A stretch of DNA of 64,000 bases from Enterococcus dongliensis (GCF_005405225.1 NZ_BJDQ01000003.1:123161-187160), one strand, 5' to 3'. Shown: positions 9,067-21,078, counted from the first letter of the stretch. The notes: generated from the letters alone by a model not told the origin. A program made the numbers and translations.

Positions 9067-9210
9067 AATATCCCTCTTTCTTTTGTCAATTTTCAATCAT
9101 TTTATCATAACTCTATTAGAATTCACGTTTTTTTCTTGAAATTTTTCGAAAAAATTGTTCAATTCAAACAATTTAAATGAGATAGATTTTAATAGAGCCG
9201 ACGCTTTTTT

Positions 9211-9240
9211 ATAATACTCGTTCGTTAATAGGCTCGTCAA
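9211..9240 (-). promoter_or_regulatory. Predicted gatCAB promoter
   Basis: Minus strand: -35 TTGACG (9235-9240), 18-bp spacer, -10 TATTAT (9211-9216). It lies between the ligA stop and gatC. GACGAGCC and GTCGGCTC around it form an imperfect dyad that could act as a hairpin after ligA. Confidence 0.55.
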
Positions 9241-9261
9241 CAATCTTCTAAACAAAATTAG

Positions 9262-11316
<2,055 letters not shown>

Positions 11317-11366
11317 TTAATCATCTCTTCTCCTAGTAATTCTAGGAAACATTATAAAACTCAGCG

Positions 11367-13607
11367 TTAAACTTTTTCGATTGGTGCAAAGGCTGCTAAC
11401 AATCGTTTGATTCCTTGTTGTGGAAATGCGATATCCAATTCAATGTCTTTAGCCTTACCGCTGACTTTTACCACTGTTCCGATTCCCCATTTTCTATGCT
11501 GAACTTTATCACCAGGATTCCAGTTCTCATTTTCACCACCAGAGGCCTTCTTTGTCATGACTGGTTCACGAGTAGCCTGTTGATATTTAGGACTCATTGG
11601 ATTGTTTTTGAATGGGCTGTTCACTGCTTTTGATTGCGGCTGTATCCCTACAGGATTCAATAAGCTGTCATCAATTTCAGCGATGAAACGAGAAGGCTGA
11701 TTGTACTGCGTTTTCCCGTAAAGCGTTCGCGAGAATGCGTTGGTCAAATACAGACTTTGTTCTGCACGTGTGATACCGACATATGCCAAGCGGCGTTCTT
11801 CTTCTAATTCAGCTTCTTCCATCAATGACCGAGACAATGGGAAAATTTTTTCTTCCATCCCAATCAAAAAGACAATTGGAAACTCTAGACCTTTTGCCGC
11901 ATGCAATGTCATCAACGTTACTTGTGCGCTGTCTTCTTGATAATCATCCAAGTCTGAAACCAACGCTAAATCGTTTAAGAAAATAGCAAGTTTTTCTTCT
12001 GGCGCATCCGCTTCTTCATCATCCTGTACTTCATTTCGCTTATCAAATTCTTTTGTAACTGTTCGAAATTCTTCTAAATTTTCTAGACGTGATTCTGCTT
12101 CTAAAGTTCGCTGATTTTTTAATTCAGCTAAATAACCGGTTCGTTCCAATACTTGATCGACTAGCTCTGTTACAGGAAGGTATTCAACCATTTCTTGAAA
12201 TTGTGTGATCATCATACCAAATTCACCAATCATTCGGCCTGCTTTGCCCGAAATATTCGCTAAGTCTACATTTTGAGCTGCTTCTACCATTGACCAATCG
12301 TGCATTGTTGCAAAAGCTCTTAATTTTTCGACTGAAGCAGCGCCGATGCCGCGTTTTGGTGTATTAATCACTCGTTCAAAACTAACGCCATCGCGGGGAT
12401 TGTTGATGATATTTAAATAAGCAATGATATCTTTAATTTCTTTACGATCGTAGAATTTATGCCCACCAACCATCGTATACGGAATATTTGATTTGACTAA
12501 TGTGTCCTCAATGATCCGAGATTGAGCATTCGTTCGGTACAAGACCGCAAAATCATTGTAACTATGATTATTTTTTTGGATCTCTTCTTTTATCTTGCTG
12601 ACGATAAATTGCGCTTCATCTCTTTCGCTATCTGCACGATAATATGTGATTTGTTCTCCTGCATGATTATCCGTCCAAAGATTTTTTTCTCGCCGGTTGC
12701 TGTTGTTTTTAATCACTTGATTCGCCGCATCTAAAATACTTTTAGTCGAGCGATAATTTTGTTCTAGCAAAATAACAGTTGCATCGTTATAGTCTTTTTC
12801 AAAGTCTAAAATATTTTGCATATCAGCTCCGCGCCAACCGTAGATACTTTGATCCGCATCACCTACGACACATAAATTACGAAAACGTGCCGCTAACAAA
12901 TTGACTAACGTATACTGAGCATGATTGGTATCTTGATATTCATCGACATGCAGATAATGAAATTTGTTTTGATAATACGTCAAAATCGCTTCATTTTCGT
13001 CGAATAAACGGATCGTATTCATAATCAAATCATCAAAATCCATACTCTGATTGTTCCGCAAAGCTTTTTGATAGGCCTCGTAACAACGTGCCACGATTTC
13101 TTCAAAAAAAGATCCTTGTCGTTCTCCATATGTTTCCGGAGTCAACAATTCGTTTTTAGCATTACTGATTGCTCCTAAAATCGAGCGTGGATCATACTTT
13201 TTAGGATCAATATTCAATTCTTTCAAGATTCGTTTCATCAACGTCAATTGATCTGAACCATCCAAAATAGTAAAATTCCGATCATAACCGATGGCATCAA
13301 CATCTCGACGTAAAATCCGCACACACATTGAGTGAAAAGTTGAAACCCAAACATCTTGGCCGCCTTGACCTAAAATACTATTTACTCGCTCTTTCATCTC
13401 ACGCGCAGCTTTATTGGTAAAAGTGATTGCTAAGATATTCCAAGGATTGACATTTTTTTCTTCTATTAAATAAGCAATTCGATGGGTCAAAACTCGTGTC
13501 TTCCCACTTCCTGCTCCTGCCATAATCAATAATGGGCCTTCGGTGTGAAGCACCGCTTCTTTTTGTTTAGGGTTAAGTCCTGCTAACAACTCTTGCTTGT
13601 TTGGCAT
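11367..13607 (-). CDS. pcrA: ATP-dependent 3'-5' DNA helicase PcrA
   Basis: 746 residues from the ATG at 13605-13607 ([19 protein letters not shown]), with AAAGGACG 6 bases upstream; an 8-codon extension is less likely. UvrD/Rep superfamily 1 motifs are all visible: GAGSGKT, the DEYQDTN Walker [15 protein letters not shown], and [14 protein letters not shown]. The C-terminal tail ends with the RNA polymerase-interaction-like Tudor segment ([20 protein letters not shown]). It removes RecA filaments, helps rolling-circle plasmid replication and acts in repair. First gene of pcrA-ligA. Confidence 0.96.
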   Translation of the reverse strand: MPNKQELLAGLNPKQKEAVLHTEGPLLIMAGAGSGKTRVLTHRIAYLIEEKNVNPWNILAITFTNKAAREMKERVNSILGQGGQDVWVSTFHSMCVRILRRDVDAIGYDRNFTILDGSDQLTLMKRILKELNIDPKKYDPRSILGAISNAKNELLTPETYGERQGSFFEEIVARCYEAYQKALRNNQSMDFDDLIMNTIRLFDENEAILTYYQNKFHYLHVDEYQDTNHAQYTLVNLLAARFRNLCVVGDADQSIYGWRGADMQNILDFEKDYNDATVILLEQNYRSTKSILDAANQVIKNNSNRREKNLWTDNHAGEQITYYRADSERDEAQFIVSKIKEEIQKNNHSYNDFAVLYRTNAQSRIIEDTLVKSNIPYTMVGGHKFYDRKEIKDIIAYLNIINNPRDGVSFERVINTPKRGIGAASVEKLRAFATMHDWSMVEAAQNVDLANISGKAGRMIGEFGMMITQFQEMVEYLPVTELVDQVLERTGYLAELKNQRTLEAESRLENLEEFRTVTKEFDKRNEVQDDEEADAPEEKLAIFLNDLALVSDLDDYQEDSAQVTLMTLHAAKGLEFPIVFLIGMEEKIFPLSRSLMEEAELEEERRLAYVGITRAEQSLYLTNAFSRTLYGKTQYNQPSRFIAEIDDSLLNPVGIQPQSKAVNSPFKNNPMSPKYQQATREPVMTKKASGGENENWNPGDKVQHRKWGIGTVVKVSGKAKDIELDIAFPQQGIKRLLAAFAPIEKV

Positions 13608-13639
13608 GCAAAACGTCCTTTCTTTATTCAATCTTTTTT

Positions 13640-13648
13640 ATTATAGCA
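13640..13648 (-). promoter_or_regulatory. Predicted extended -10 promoter of pcrA
   Basis: Minus strand TGC-TATAAT (TATAAT at 13640-13645). The -35 region is poor, as expected for an extended -10 promoter. It sits 33 bases upstream of the pcrA ATG. Confidence 0.55.
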
Positions 13649-13760
13649 TCTCAGAAAGTTTCGCGACACTAGCAACAATTTAAAAAAGCGGATTCATTGA
13701 TTCAGTCTTGTTTTTCTTAGGAATTCGCGCTAAATTGAATAGTGGTTATGGAGGGAGAAC

Positions 13761-15332
13761 ATGAAAAACGAGCATGAAATCAAGCGTTTAGACAGTACAA
13801 AAGTAATCTTTATTTTAAAAGGCGTTTTAATCGGCGCACTTGCTGGCGTAGTCGTTAGTTTATTCCGGTTATTGATCGAAAAAATTATGACACACGTCGT
13901 AACACTTTATCTCTGGTTTAAGATAAATCCTTTATGGATGATTCCTTGGGCTTTAGTGATGCTCGCTATCGCCTTTATTGTTGGTCGTTTAATGAAGTCA
14001 GAGCCCAACATCAAAGGCAGCGGGATTCCTCAAGTAGAAGGAACGTTGCAAGGAGAAATCAAATTAAACTGGTTCTCGATCCTTTGGAAAAAATTTATTG
14101 GCGGAATTTTATCAGTCGGTTCGGGGTTATTTCTTGGGCGCGAAGGTCCATCGATTCAATTAGGGGCAATGGTCGGTCAAGGATTTAGTGAATATACACA
14201 AGCTTCTACTTCCGAAAAAAAAATCTTTATCTCCAGTGGTGCCGCTGCTGGACTAAGTGCTGCGTTTAACGCGCCAATCGCCGGATTATTATTTGTGATT
14301 GAAGAAGTTCACCATCATTTTTCACCTTTAATTTGGTTGACTTCACTCACCGCTGCGCTGACAGCAAATCTGGTTTCACTTAATTTTTTTGGTTTAAAAC
14401 CTGTTTTGTTTATTGCCAATGTCCCATCGTTACCATTGAAATATTACGGCTTATTGCTTCTTCTTGGTGTAATTTTAGGAATTCTTGGCTATGTCTACCA
14501 AGTGGTACTTTTGGCATTGCCAAAATTGTATAAACGTTCTCATTTACCAGAGCATCTTTACGGAATCATTCCCTTTTTATTGATCATTCCAGTTGCGTTC
14601 TTTTTCCCACATTATTTAGGTGGCGGAAACCAAATCGTTTTAGCTATCGGTGAGAAAAATTTTTCGTTAGCTTTATTGATCTTATTATTTTTTCTTCGCT
14701 TTATTTTTTCAATGGTTTCTTATGGGGCAAATTTACCTGGTGGAATCTTTTTACCTATTCTGACTCTGGGCGCTTTAATTGGTGGAATCTACGGAACGGT
14801 TTTACATCAATGGCTTGGAATAGACCCACTGTTAATCAGCGATTTTGCTATTTTTGCTATGGCTGGTTATTTCACCGCGATTGGTAAAGCACCTTTGACA
14901 GCGATTATTTTAGTAACAGAGATGGTTGGTAATATCACTCATTTGATGCCGTTAGCTGTTTGTTCGCTAACAGCATATGTAATCAATGATTTATTAGGCG
15001 GAAATCCAATCTATGAATCCTTGCTGGAACGTTTGCTTGCAGGGCATACTCCTAGTATTACCGGTAATAAGACAATCATTGAAATCCCTGTTACTGCGGA
15101 AAGTTCTCTAGACGGGATGATGGTCCGCGATTTCAATTGGCCTGACGAGATGTTATTGATTTCGATCCGACGTGGTTCAGCTGAAATACTCACTCATGGC
15201 GATACCGTCATGAAAGTTGGCGATCTGCTAATGATATTAACAGATGAAGGTCATACACAAAAAATCAAACAACAGATTCATAAACGATCTTATGCAGCAA
15301 TCTCCAAAAAACAAGAAGCAATCCGAGGCTGA
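13761..15332 (+). CDS. clcA: ClC-family H+/Cl- exchange transporter with C-terminal TrkA-C domain
   Basis: 523 residues starting at the ATG behind GGAGGGAGAAC. About ten hydrophobic segments carry the ClC signatures GSGIPQVEG (residue 87 region), GREGPSIQLGAM with the gating glutamate, and GGIFLPILTLGA lining the anion pathway. The last 80 residues (EIPVTAESSLDGMMVRDF...) form a TrkA-C/RCK_C domain, common in ClC proteins of lactic acid bacteria, which may bind a small ligand. It probably exchanges chloride for protons in acid or osmotic stress. It is monocistronic, with a terminator overlapping its stop codon. Confidence 0.92.
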   Translation: MKNEHEIKRLDSTKVIFILKGVLIGALAGVVVSLFRLLIEKIMTHVVTLYLWFKINPLWMIPWALVMLAIAFIVGRLMKSEPNIKGSGIPQVEGTLQGEIKLNWFSILWKKFIGGILSVGSGLFLGREGPSIQLGAMVGQGFSEYTQASTSEKKIFISSGAAAGLSAAFNAPIAGLLFVIEEVHHHFSPLIWLTSLTAALTANLVSLNFFGLKPVLFIANVPSLPLKYYGLLLLLGVILGILGYVYQVVLLALPKLYKRSHLPEHLYGIIPFLLIIPVAFFFPHYLGGGNQIVLAIGEKNFSLALLILLFFLRFIFSMVSYGANLPGGIFLPILTLGALIGGIYGTVLHQWLGIDPLLISDFAIFAMAGYFTAIGKAPLTAIILVTEMVGNITHLMPLAVCSLTAYVINDLLGGNPIYESLLERLLAGHTPSITGNKTIIEIPVTAESSLDGMMVRDFNWPDEMLLISIRRGSAEILTHGDTVMKVGDLLMILTDEGHTQKIKQQIHKRSYAAISKKQEAIRG

Positions 15333-15357
15333 GTTTTACTCAACCTCGGATTTTTTA
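15320..15357 (+). terminator. Intrinsic terminator of the ClC gene
   Basis: ATCCGAGG(C)TGAG paired with CTCA(A)CCTCGGAT, followed by TTTTTT. The gene's stop codon is within the left arm. Confidence 0.88.
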
Positions 15358-15573
15358 GTAAATACCCACTTTATATCATATTTAGTCCCCATACCTCTTG
15401 ATCAAAGTCACTAAGATCATACACATCGTAGCATCCATCTCTAACATTTTTTATATACTAATAAAACCCAATTAAACATCCAAACTAAAAAAACAGAATT
15501 TTCTAGTTTTTGGTTCGCACATTCTAGTAATTGCTATCAATAGGCGCTATTATTCAAAATTTTGTAAAACTAT
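15358..15573. other. AT-rich intergenic stretch without recognised feature
   Basis: First part of the 385-base gap between the ClC gene and fruR. I see no open frame with a ribosome site, no tRNA and no recognisable riboswitch. The second part of the gap holds a palindrome (15574-15598), phased repeats and the fruR promoter. Confidence 0.5.
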
Positions 15574-15598
15574 TTATTTTTCATCAGATGAAAAATAA
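15574..15598. repeat. Perfect 25-bp palindrome upstream of fruR
   Basis: TTATTTTTCATC, one central base, then its exact reverse complement GATGAAAAATAA. Neither strand has a T-run after it, so it does not look like a terminator. It lies about 70 bp upstream of the fruR -35 and could be an operator or an mRNA hairpin of unknown source. Confidence 0.6.
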
Positions 15599-15638
15599 GA
15601 TAAATCCAGACTAAAGAAGACAAAGACTTTTTTCTGCT

Positions 15639-15668
15639 GTTTTTGAATGTTTTTGACTGTTTTGTCTT
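15639..15668 (+). promoter_or_regulatory. Three 10-bp-phased TGTTTT repeats, likely FruR operator
   Basis: TGTTTTTGAA, TGTTTTTGAC and TGTTTTGTCT follow one another at exactly 10-bp spacing, so the same face of the helix is presented three times. The third copy touches the -35 of the fruR promoter. DeoR-family sugar repressors such as LacR of lactococci and streptococci bind TGTTT-containing direct repeats, so autoregulation by FruR is the natural reading. Binding is inferred. Confidence 0.55.
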
Positions 15669-15695
15669 GTGTTACAAAAATAATTATGCTAATAT
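15667..15695 (+). promoter_or_regulatory. Predicted fruRKA promoter
   Basis: -35 TTGTGT (15667-15672), 17-bp spacer, -10 TAATAT (15690-15695), 23 bases before the fruR ATG and overlapping the end of the phased repeats. Confidence 0.5.
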
Positions 15696-15717
15696 TTCAA
15701 TTGAAGGAGGATTGAAA

Positions 15718-16470
15718 ATGCTTACAGAAGAACGACATAAAAAAATTATCGAATGGTTGGAACGCGATGGTTTAGTTAAATCTCAAGATTTAATCCAATG
15801 GTTAAACTCCTCTGAATCTACAGTCCGTAGAGATCTTCATGAATTAGAAGAACTTGGATTACTAGAACGCATCCACGGAGGTGCGAAACGTCCACAACAT
15901 CTTGAACAAGAATTAGGGATGGATGAAAAATCATCCAAAAACGTTCAACAAAAGAAAATAATCGCCAAATATGCGGCAAATCTCCTTTCTGAAGGCGATG
16001 TCATTTATTTAGATGCTGGAACGACTACCTCCGAAATGATTCCATTTATGAAAAAACAAAAAGTTACGATCGTTACAAATTCAGTCGGACTTGCTGCTCA
16101 TTTAGTCGAAGCGCAAATCGCTACGATCGTCCTGGGCGGCCGAATAAAATTAACAACTGATGCAGTTGTTGGCTCGCAAGCGTTAGAACAACTGAAACAA
16201 TATCGTTTTAATAAAGCTTTTATGGGGATGAATGGCATCCATTCTGACAGTGGTTATTCGACACCCGATCCTGAAGAAGCCATTTTAAAAAGAACTGCGA
16301 TCCAACAAGCCGAAGAAGCCTTTGTCTTAGTCGATCACAGTAAATTTAATCAGACAAGTTTTGTCCGTGTCGCTTCTTTATCAGCTGCTTCAATCCTCAC
16401 TGATACCTGTCCTTTGATAATCCGTGATCAAATCACAGAACAAACTACCTTGAAGGAGGTTTCTGTATGA
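15718..16470 (+). CDS. fruR: DeoR-family transcriptional regulator of the fructose operon
   Basis: 250 residues from the ATG at 15718, 7 bases after GAAGGAGG; the longer upstream frame has no site. An N-terminal winged helix (RHKKIIEWLERDGLV...SESTVRRDLHELEELGLLERIHGGA) is followed by the DeoR sugar-phosphate-sensing domain with YLDAGTTTSEM and TNS. Its place in front of fruK and fruA indicates that it represses fructose use and responds to fructose 1-phosphate, as FruR does in related bacteria. The stop overlaps the fruK start by 4 bases, so the two are coupled. Confidence 0.9.
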   Translation: MLTEERHKKIIEWLERDGLVKSQDLIQWLNSSESTVRRDLHELEELGLLERIHGGAKRPQHLEQELGMDEKSSKNVQQKKIIAKYAANLLSEGDVIYLDAGTTTSEMIPFMKKQKVTIVTNSVGLAAHLVEAQIATIVLGGRIKLTTDAVVGSQALEQLKQYRFNKAFMGMNGIHSDSGYSTPDPEEAILKRTAIQQAEEAFVLVDHSKFNQTSFVRVASLSAASILTDTCPLIIRDQITEQTTLKEVSV

Positions 16471-17381
16471 TCTATACAGTAACACTAAATCCATCGATCG
16501 ATTATATTGTTCACGTCGATCAATTAACGATTGGCGCTGTCAATCGAATGAAAAATGACTTGAAATTACCTGGAGGTAAAGGAATCAATGTTTCACGTAT
16601 TTTAAAACGAATCAAACATGAATCCACCGCTTTAGGCTTTATTGGCGGTTTTACCGGAAACTTCATCAATGAATGGATGAAGCAAGAAAACATTCAAACA
16701 AACTTTACGACTGTGGCTGACGACACTCGTATCAATATCAAACTAAAAGCCCACGAAGAAACTGAGATCAACGGTCAAGGTCCCCTTGTTTCTACTGATG
16801 AGATGAACAAACTAAAAAAAATCCTAGAAAATTTGACAGCGGCTGATATCGTGGTACTGTCTGGCAGCAAACCTGCCAGTGTTCCAACAGGTTTTTATCA
16901 AGAATTAATTGAAATCATTACATCATGCGATGCTGAGTTCGTGATTGATACAACTGGTGCTGATTTAATGGATGCTCTAGAGAAACGACCACTATTAGTC
17001 AAACCAAACAATCATGAACTAGCCGAATTGTATCAAACGACTTTTAATTCTGTTGAGGATATCTATCCTTTCGGTCAACGATTACTCGATGAAGGTGCAC
17101 AATATGCTCTGGTCTCTATGGCTGGTGATGGCGCATTGCTCTTTACCCAAAACGGAATCTATCGCTCAAATGTTTTAAATCGACCTGTAAAAAATTCAGT
17201 TGGCGCGGGTGATTCAATGATTGCTGGTTTTGTCGGTAATTTTACTCAGACTAAAGATCCTGTTGAAGCCTTTAAATGGGGAGTAGCCTGTGGCAGTGCA
17301 ACTACTTTTTCAGATGATTTAGCCACAGCTGCCTTTATCCAAGAATTATTACCAGAGGTACAGATCACTCAAGTCCAATAA
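16467..17381 (+). CDS. fruK: 1-phosphofructokinase
   Basis: 304 residues; the ATG overlaps the fruR stop (ATGA), with GAAGGAGG upstream. PfkB/ribokinase motifs: the substrate loop GGKGINVSRILKR near residue 38 and the C-terminal NSVGAGDSMIAGF with the catalytic aspartate. It converts fructose 1-phosphate, the product of FruA transport, to fructose 1,6-bisphosphate. Tagatose-6-phosphate kinases are close relatives, but the fruR-fruK-fruA context decides for 1-phosphofructokinase. Confidence 0.92.
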   Translation: MIYTVTLNPSIDYIVHVDQLTIGAVNRMKNDLKLPGGKGINVSRILKRIKHESTALGFIGGFTGNFINEWMKQENIQTNFTTVADDTRINIKLKAHEETEINGQGPLVSTDEMNKLKKILENLTAADIVVLSGSKPASVPTGFYQELIEIITSCDAEFVIDTTGADLMDALEKRPLLVKPNNHELAELYQTTFNSVEDIYPFGQRLLDEGAQYALVSMAGDGALLFTQNGIYRSNVLNRPVKNSVGAGDSMIAGFVGNFTQTKDPVEAFKWGVACGSATTFSDDLATAAFIQELLPEVQITQVQ

Positions 17382-17432
17382 GTTTGATCTTACTTACTGT
17401 TAAAATAGGAATCTATAAAAATTGGAGGAATT

Positions 17433-19349
17433 ATGATGGAGATTAAAGATTTATTGATCAAAGATGCCATGATCATGGATTTACAGGCTACTACTAAAAA
17501 AGCCGCAATCGATGAAATGGTTCAAAAGATGTATGCTGCTGGCCGAATCTCAGATATCGATGTTTACAAAGACGGGATCTTGAAGCGTGAAGCACAAACT
17601 TCAACTGGATTAGGCGATGGAATTGCAATGCCTCATGCAAAAAATAGTGCAGTCAAAGAAGCGACCGTTTTATTTGCCAAAAGTCAAAACGGTGTGGACT
17701 ACGAATCATTAGATGGCCAACCTACTTACCTATTCTTTATGATTGCTGCTCCAGAAGGTGCTAATGATACTCATCTTCAAGCACTAGCAGCTTTATCAAG
17801 ACTTTTGATCAATCCTGATTTTGTCGCAAAATTAAAAGCAACAGAAACACCTGAACAAGTACAAGCAACTTTTGAAACTGCTGAAAAAGCCAAAGAAGCA
17901 GAAGAAAAAGCTGAAGCAGAAGCTGAAAAGACTGAAGATGGAACTCGACGCTATATCGTAGCGGTCACTGCCTGTCCGACAGGGATTGCTCATACGTATA
18001 TGGCAGAAGATGCGCTGAAGAAAAAAGCGAAAGAAATGGGCGTCGAAATCAAAGTTGAAACAAATGGTTCCGAAGGCATCAAGCACCGCTTAACGGAAGA
18101 AGATATTGCTCGTGCAGCCGGCGTGATCGTCGCTGCGGATAAAAAAGTCGAAATGAATCGTTTCAATGGGAAAGAATTAGTCAATCGTCCTGTTAGTGAT
18201 GGAATCCGTAAACCAGAAGAATTGATCAATTTAGCTCTAAGTGGTAAAGCTCCTGTTTATCACGGAGATAGTGAAGAATCTTCAGAAACTGAAGAAAAAA
18301 GTGACAACGGAACGTTAGGTCAGCGTATCTACAAAGATTTAATGAACGGCGTTTCTCATATGCTGCCATTTGTTATTGGCGGTGGAATCATGATCGCTTT
18401 GTCATTCATGATTGACCAATTCATGGGTGTACCGCAATCTGAGTTAGCAAATCTAGGAAATTATAACCAAGCAGCTGGATGGTTCAATCAAATCGGCAGT
18501 GCTGCATTTAGTTTCATGTTACCTGTTCTTGCTGGTTTTATCGCATCTAGTATCGCTGATCGGCCAGGTTTGATCGTTGGTTTTGCCGCAGGTGCCTTAG
18601 CAAATGCCGGTGGCGCTGGATTCTTAGGAGCATTGATCGGCGGGTTCTTAGCTGGTTATGTAATCATTTTCTTGAAGAAATTATTTAAAAACTTACCTAA
18701 ATCACTTGAAGGAATCAAAGCAATTCTTTTTTATCCTTTCTTTGGTCTATTGATCACTGGTTTCTTGATGCTCTTAGTGAATGTTCCTATGAAAGCAATC
18801 AATGATGGTTTAAATGGTTTCTTAACTGGTCTTAGCGGTTCAAATGCCATCTTACTAGGTGCGTTACTTGGCGGAATGATGGCCGTTGACTTAGGCGGAC
18901 CAATCAATAAAGCCGCTTATGTTTTTGGTACTGCGACCTTAGCTTCAAGCGTTGCTCAAGGCGGATCGATCGTTATGGCAGCAGTTATGGCCGGTGGTAT
19001 GGTCCCTCCTCTTGCAATTTTTGTTGCGACACGCTTGTTCAAAAACAAATTTGAAAAGAGTCAAGTCGATGCCGGATTGACTAATATCGTCATGGGGCTA
19101 TCTTTTGTAACAGAAGGAGCAATTCCATTTGCGGCAGCTGACCCGATTCGTGTCATCCCAAGTTTTGTAGTTGGTTCTGCACTAGCTGGTGGATTAGTTG
19201 GTGCTGTAGGTATTAAATTACTTGCTCCCCACGGTGGTATCTTTGTGGTTTTCCTATTAAGCCACCCACTGCTTTATCTTTTATTCATTGCTATCGGTGC
19301 GATTGTTTCAGGAATCATCTATGGTTTAGTCAAAAAACCAGCAAACTAA
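17433..19349 (+). CDS. fruA: PTS fructose-specific EIIABC
   Basis: 638 residues. GGAGGAATT precedes two adjacent ATGs (17433 and 17436); either could be used. EIIA at about 1-150 has the phosphorylated histidine in GIAMPHAKN; an acidic coiled linker (150-170, KEAEEKAEAEAEK) joins EIIB with the cysteine in TACPTGIAHTYMAE near residue 181; EIIC from about 300 has eight or more membrane segments with GGPINKAAY. It imports fructose as fructose 1-phosphate using HPr-phosphate. Last gene of the fru operon, closed by a terminator. Confidence 0.94.
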   Translation: MMEIKDLLIKDAMIMDLQATTKKAAIDEMVQKMYAAGRISDIDVYKDGILKREAQTSTGLGDGIAMPHAKNSAVKEATVLFAKSQNGVDYESLDGQPTYLFFMIAAPEGANDTHLQALAALSRLLINPDFVAKLKATETPEQVQATFETAEKAKEAEEKAEAEAEKTEDGTRRYIVAVTACPTGIAHTYMAEDALKKKAKEMGVEIKVETNGSEGIKHRLTEEDIARAAGVIVAADKKVEMNRFNGKELVNRPVSDGIRKPEELINLALSGKAPVYHGDSEESSETEEKSDNGTLGQRIYKDLMNGVSHMLPFVIGGGIMIALSFMIDQFMGVPQSELANLGNYNQAAGWFNQIGSAAFSFMLPVLAGFIASSIADRPGLIVGFAAGALANAGGAGFLGALIGGFLAGYVIIFLKKLFKNLPKSLEGIKAILFYPFFGLLITGFLMLLVNVPMKAINDGLNGFLTGLSGSNAILLGALLGGMMAVDLGGPINKAAYVFGTATLASSVAQGGSIVMAAVMAGGMVPPLAIFVATRLFKNKFEKSQVDAGLTNIVMGLSFVTEGAIPFAAADPIRVIPSFVVGSALAGGLVGAVGIKLLAPHGGIFVVFLLSHPLLYLLFIAIGAIVSGIIYGLVKKPAN

Positions 19350-19356
19350 TAACAAA

Positions 19357-19392
19357 AAAAGATCCGTTCTCAAAATGAGAACGGATCTTTTT
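19357..19392 (+). terminator. Bidirectional terminator between fruA and the small membrane protein gene
   Basis: AAAGATCCGTTCTC/GAGAACGGATCTTT with a short loop and T-rich flanks on both strands. It serves fruA and also the convergent gene at 19416-19601. Confidence 0.88.
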
Positions 19393-19415
19393 ATTATTGA
19401 TAAAAAGCAAGCTTG

Positions 19416-19601
19416 TTACATCCAGCGATCTTTTCTACGAACACGGACTGGTTGAGGCTTAGGTTTGATTGAAAATAAAACAATCCCGATGAAAAATACG
19501 GTAATGGACAGCGGTATAGCTAACGTCGCCAAAGGTAAGGCAAATATCATCCCCACAATCAATAAACAACTTCCCATAATCTTAATGTAACGTTGATTCA
19601 T
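19416..19601 (-). CDS. Small two-helix membrane protein
   Basis: 61 residues starting at an ATG with AAAGGAG upstream. Two hydrophobic helices (about residues 9-25 and 28-45) are followed by a basic, proline-containing tail (KPKPQPVRVRRKDRW), so the C-terminus should be cytoplasmic. No family recognised. It lies 15 bases downstream of the 442-residue hypothetical gene and shares its strand, so the two probably form a unit that ends at the bidirectional terminator at 19357-19392. Confidence 0.6.
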   Translation of the reverse strand: MNQRYIKIMGSCLLIVGMIFALPLATLAIPLSITVFFIGIVLFSIKPKPQPVRVRRKDRWM

Positions 19602-19616
19602 AATTATCCGCTCCTT

Positions 19617-20945
19617 TCAAATCTCGAGTATATCTAACTGATTTTTTAATGTTACCTTCTTTTGATCTATAAAGGAAACGATCAAATGTTTTTTTTCTTT
19701 TTCCAAGGAAAAAGTCAACGAATCGTTTTTACGACTGATCTGATGGATCGTCATATCTTTTAACGCTCGTTTCAATTCTTCCAAAGGAAAATCCGAAAAA
19801 GCTTTCTTTGGGATAAATAATTGTAAAACAGCAGTATAATCCTTGTAGCGTGTGTCTTGAATCTCAAATTCGATTGAGTCTCGAATATAGTATTCAAAAG
19901 CCGCCAGTCCTTTATCTAAGGTCAATTCAGGATATAAAATATGATAATTCATCATTCGCTCACTTTTGTCATCGATCCAGGGAAAATAAGCCAAGGCATT
20001 CAACCCGCCCTTCATTCGATTGACTCGATACTGATTCGTCAAAAAATTATAGGTCCGAGTTACAAAATATGAGGCATGCTTCTTTTCGGTCGGTTGAAAT
20101 CGTTCATTTTGGTATTGAACAGTCTGAATAACAGTATCCTCAAACGCAAATTCAATGTATGGTTGTTTTAACAAGCCTACTCCATTGGTATAAGATAGTT
20201 GCGGGATGCCTAATTGATCACGAAACAATTGTTGAAACTTTAAATTCGCCTCTTCTTGCCATTGAAATGGATCTTTATATAACTTAAAAATAACCCCTTC
20301 GCCAAGTTCGGCAACTTCTTCGACTTGCTGGATTTCCAGTAACAGCGGTTTTGCAAATAATTGTTTGTAAGGTGCTCCTAGAAAGATACGCCAACATGCC
20401 GTCAAACAAACTCCTTTATAAAAAACATCATAGCCTGGAAAAACATTGCAATCTACGACAACATCTCCATTAAGCCCTTTCATTTTAGGCAATTTTTGCG
20501 TTTCTTCTGCTGCTTCAAATGAACGCCGTTTGGACAAGTCACTTGTATTATGGTATAAATATTCAGCATACGAACGAATATATGCGAAAAACCCATGTTG
20601 ACGCAAGCGAGCTGCCAAATAATCTAGATAAACATTTTCCCAATAATAAAAATTTTTTTTAGCAAGAATATATTTCTCAAATAATCTATCACCCATCAGA
20701 TGAATCGTCGTTTCTTCCTCATCGTTTCGTAACTGAAGCCAATAATCTTCATTTACGCCAAATTCAGCGATCAGCTGTCGCAGATAATTCAGATCAAATT
20801 TTTGATCCTTTCCATTGATCGACATTTTATCTGGTTCCAGCAATAGACGGCTCATAACTAGCCAATCTTCGATCTTCAATTGGATCTCATCTTGTTTCAA
20901 ATCATACAACTGACTGACACAATATATCATTTGATTTTTTTCCAT
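19617..20945 (-). CDS. Conserved hypothetical protein, 442 residues
   Basis: Starts at an ATG with AAGGGG upstream. The product is soluble, rich in aromatic residues and charged, without signal peptide, membrane segment, nucleotide-binding or zinc motif that I can identify. Segments such as NFYYWENVYLDYLAARLRQ and DVVVDCNVFPGYDVFYKGV suggest a mixed alpha/beta fold. I do not recognise the family. It is followed by a small membrane protein gene and lies between the fru operon and engB, with no metabolic context pointing to a role. Confidence 0.65.
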   Translation of the reverse strand: MEKNQMIYCVSQLYDLKQDEIQLKIEDWLVMSRLLLEPDKMSINGKDQKFDLNYLRQLIAEFGVNEDYWLQLRNDEEETTIHLMGDRLFEKYILAKKNFYYWENVYLDYLAARLRQHGFFAYIRSYAEYLYHNTSDLSKRRSFEAAEETQKLPKMKGLNGDVVVDCNVFPGYDVFYKGVCLTACWRIFLGAPYKQLFAKPLLLEIQQVEEVAELGEGVIFKLYKDPFQWQEEANLKFQQLFRDQLGIPQLSYTNGVGLLKQPYIEFAFEDTVIQTVQYQNERFQPTEKKHASYFVTRTYNFLTNQYRVNRMKGGLNALAYFPWIDDKSERMMNYHILYPELTLDKGLAAFEYYIRDSIEFEIQDTRYKDYTAVLQLFIPKKAFSDFPLEELKRALKDMTIHQISRKNDSLTFSLEKEKKHLIVSFIDQKKVTLKNQLDILEI

Positions 20946-21078
20946 TGCCTTCCCCTTTCTTATCTATCTATTATAATTATATCGTAAAGATTAAAAAATC
21001 CCTATAAAATTGATTACTATGTTTTAAAAAATTGTATACTATAATAGATTATGTTAAAACTTAATTGGAGGTGCTCAA

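Noticed and set aside
13640..13720. LexA box at the pcrA promoter
   Set aside because: The nearby TTTCGCGACA does not fit the CGAAC-N4-GTTCG pattern.
15358..15717. CcpA cre site in the fru operon control region
   Set aside because: No sequence there meets the TGNNANCGNTNNCA core; the only candidates lack the central CG.
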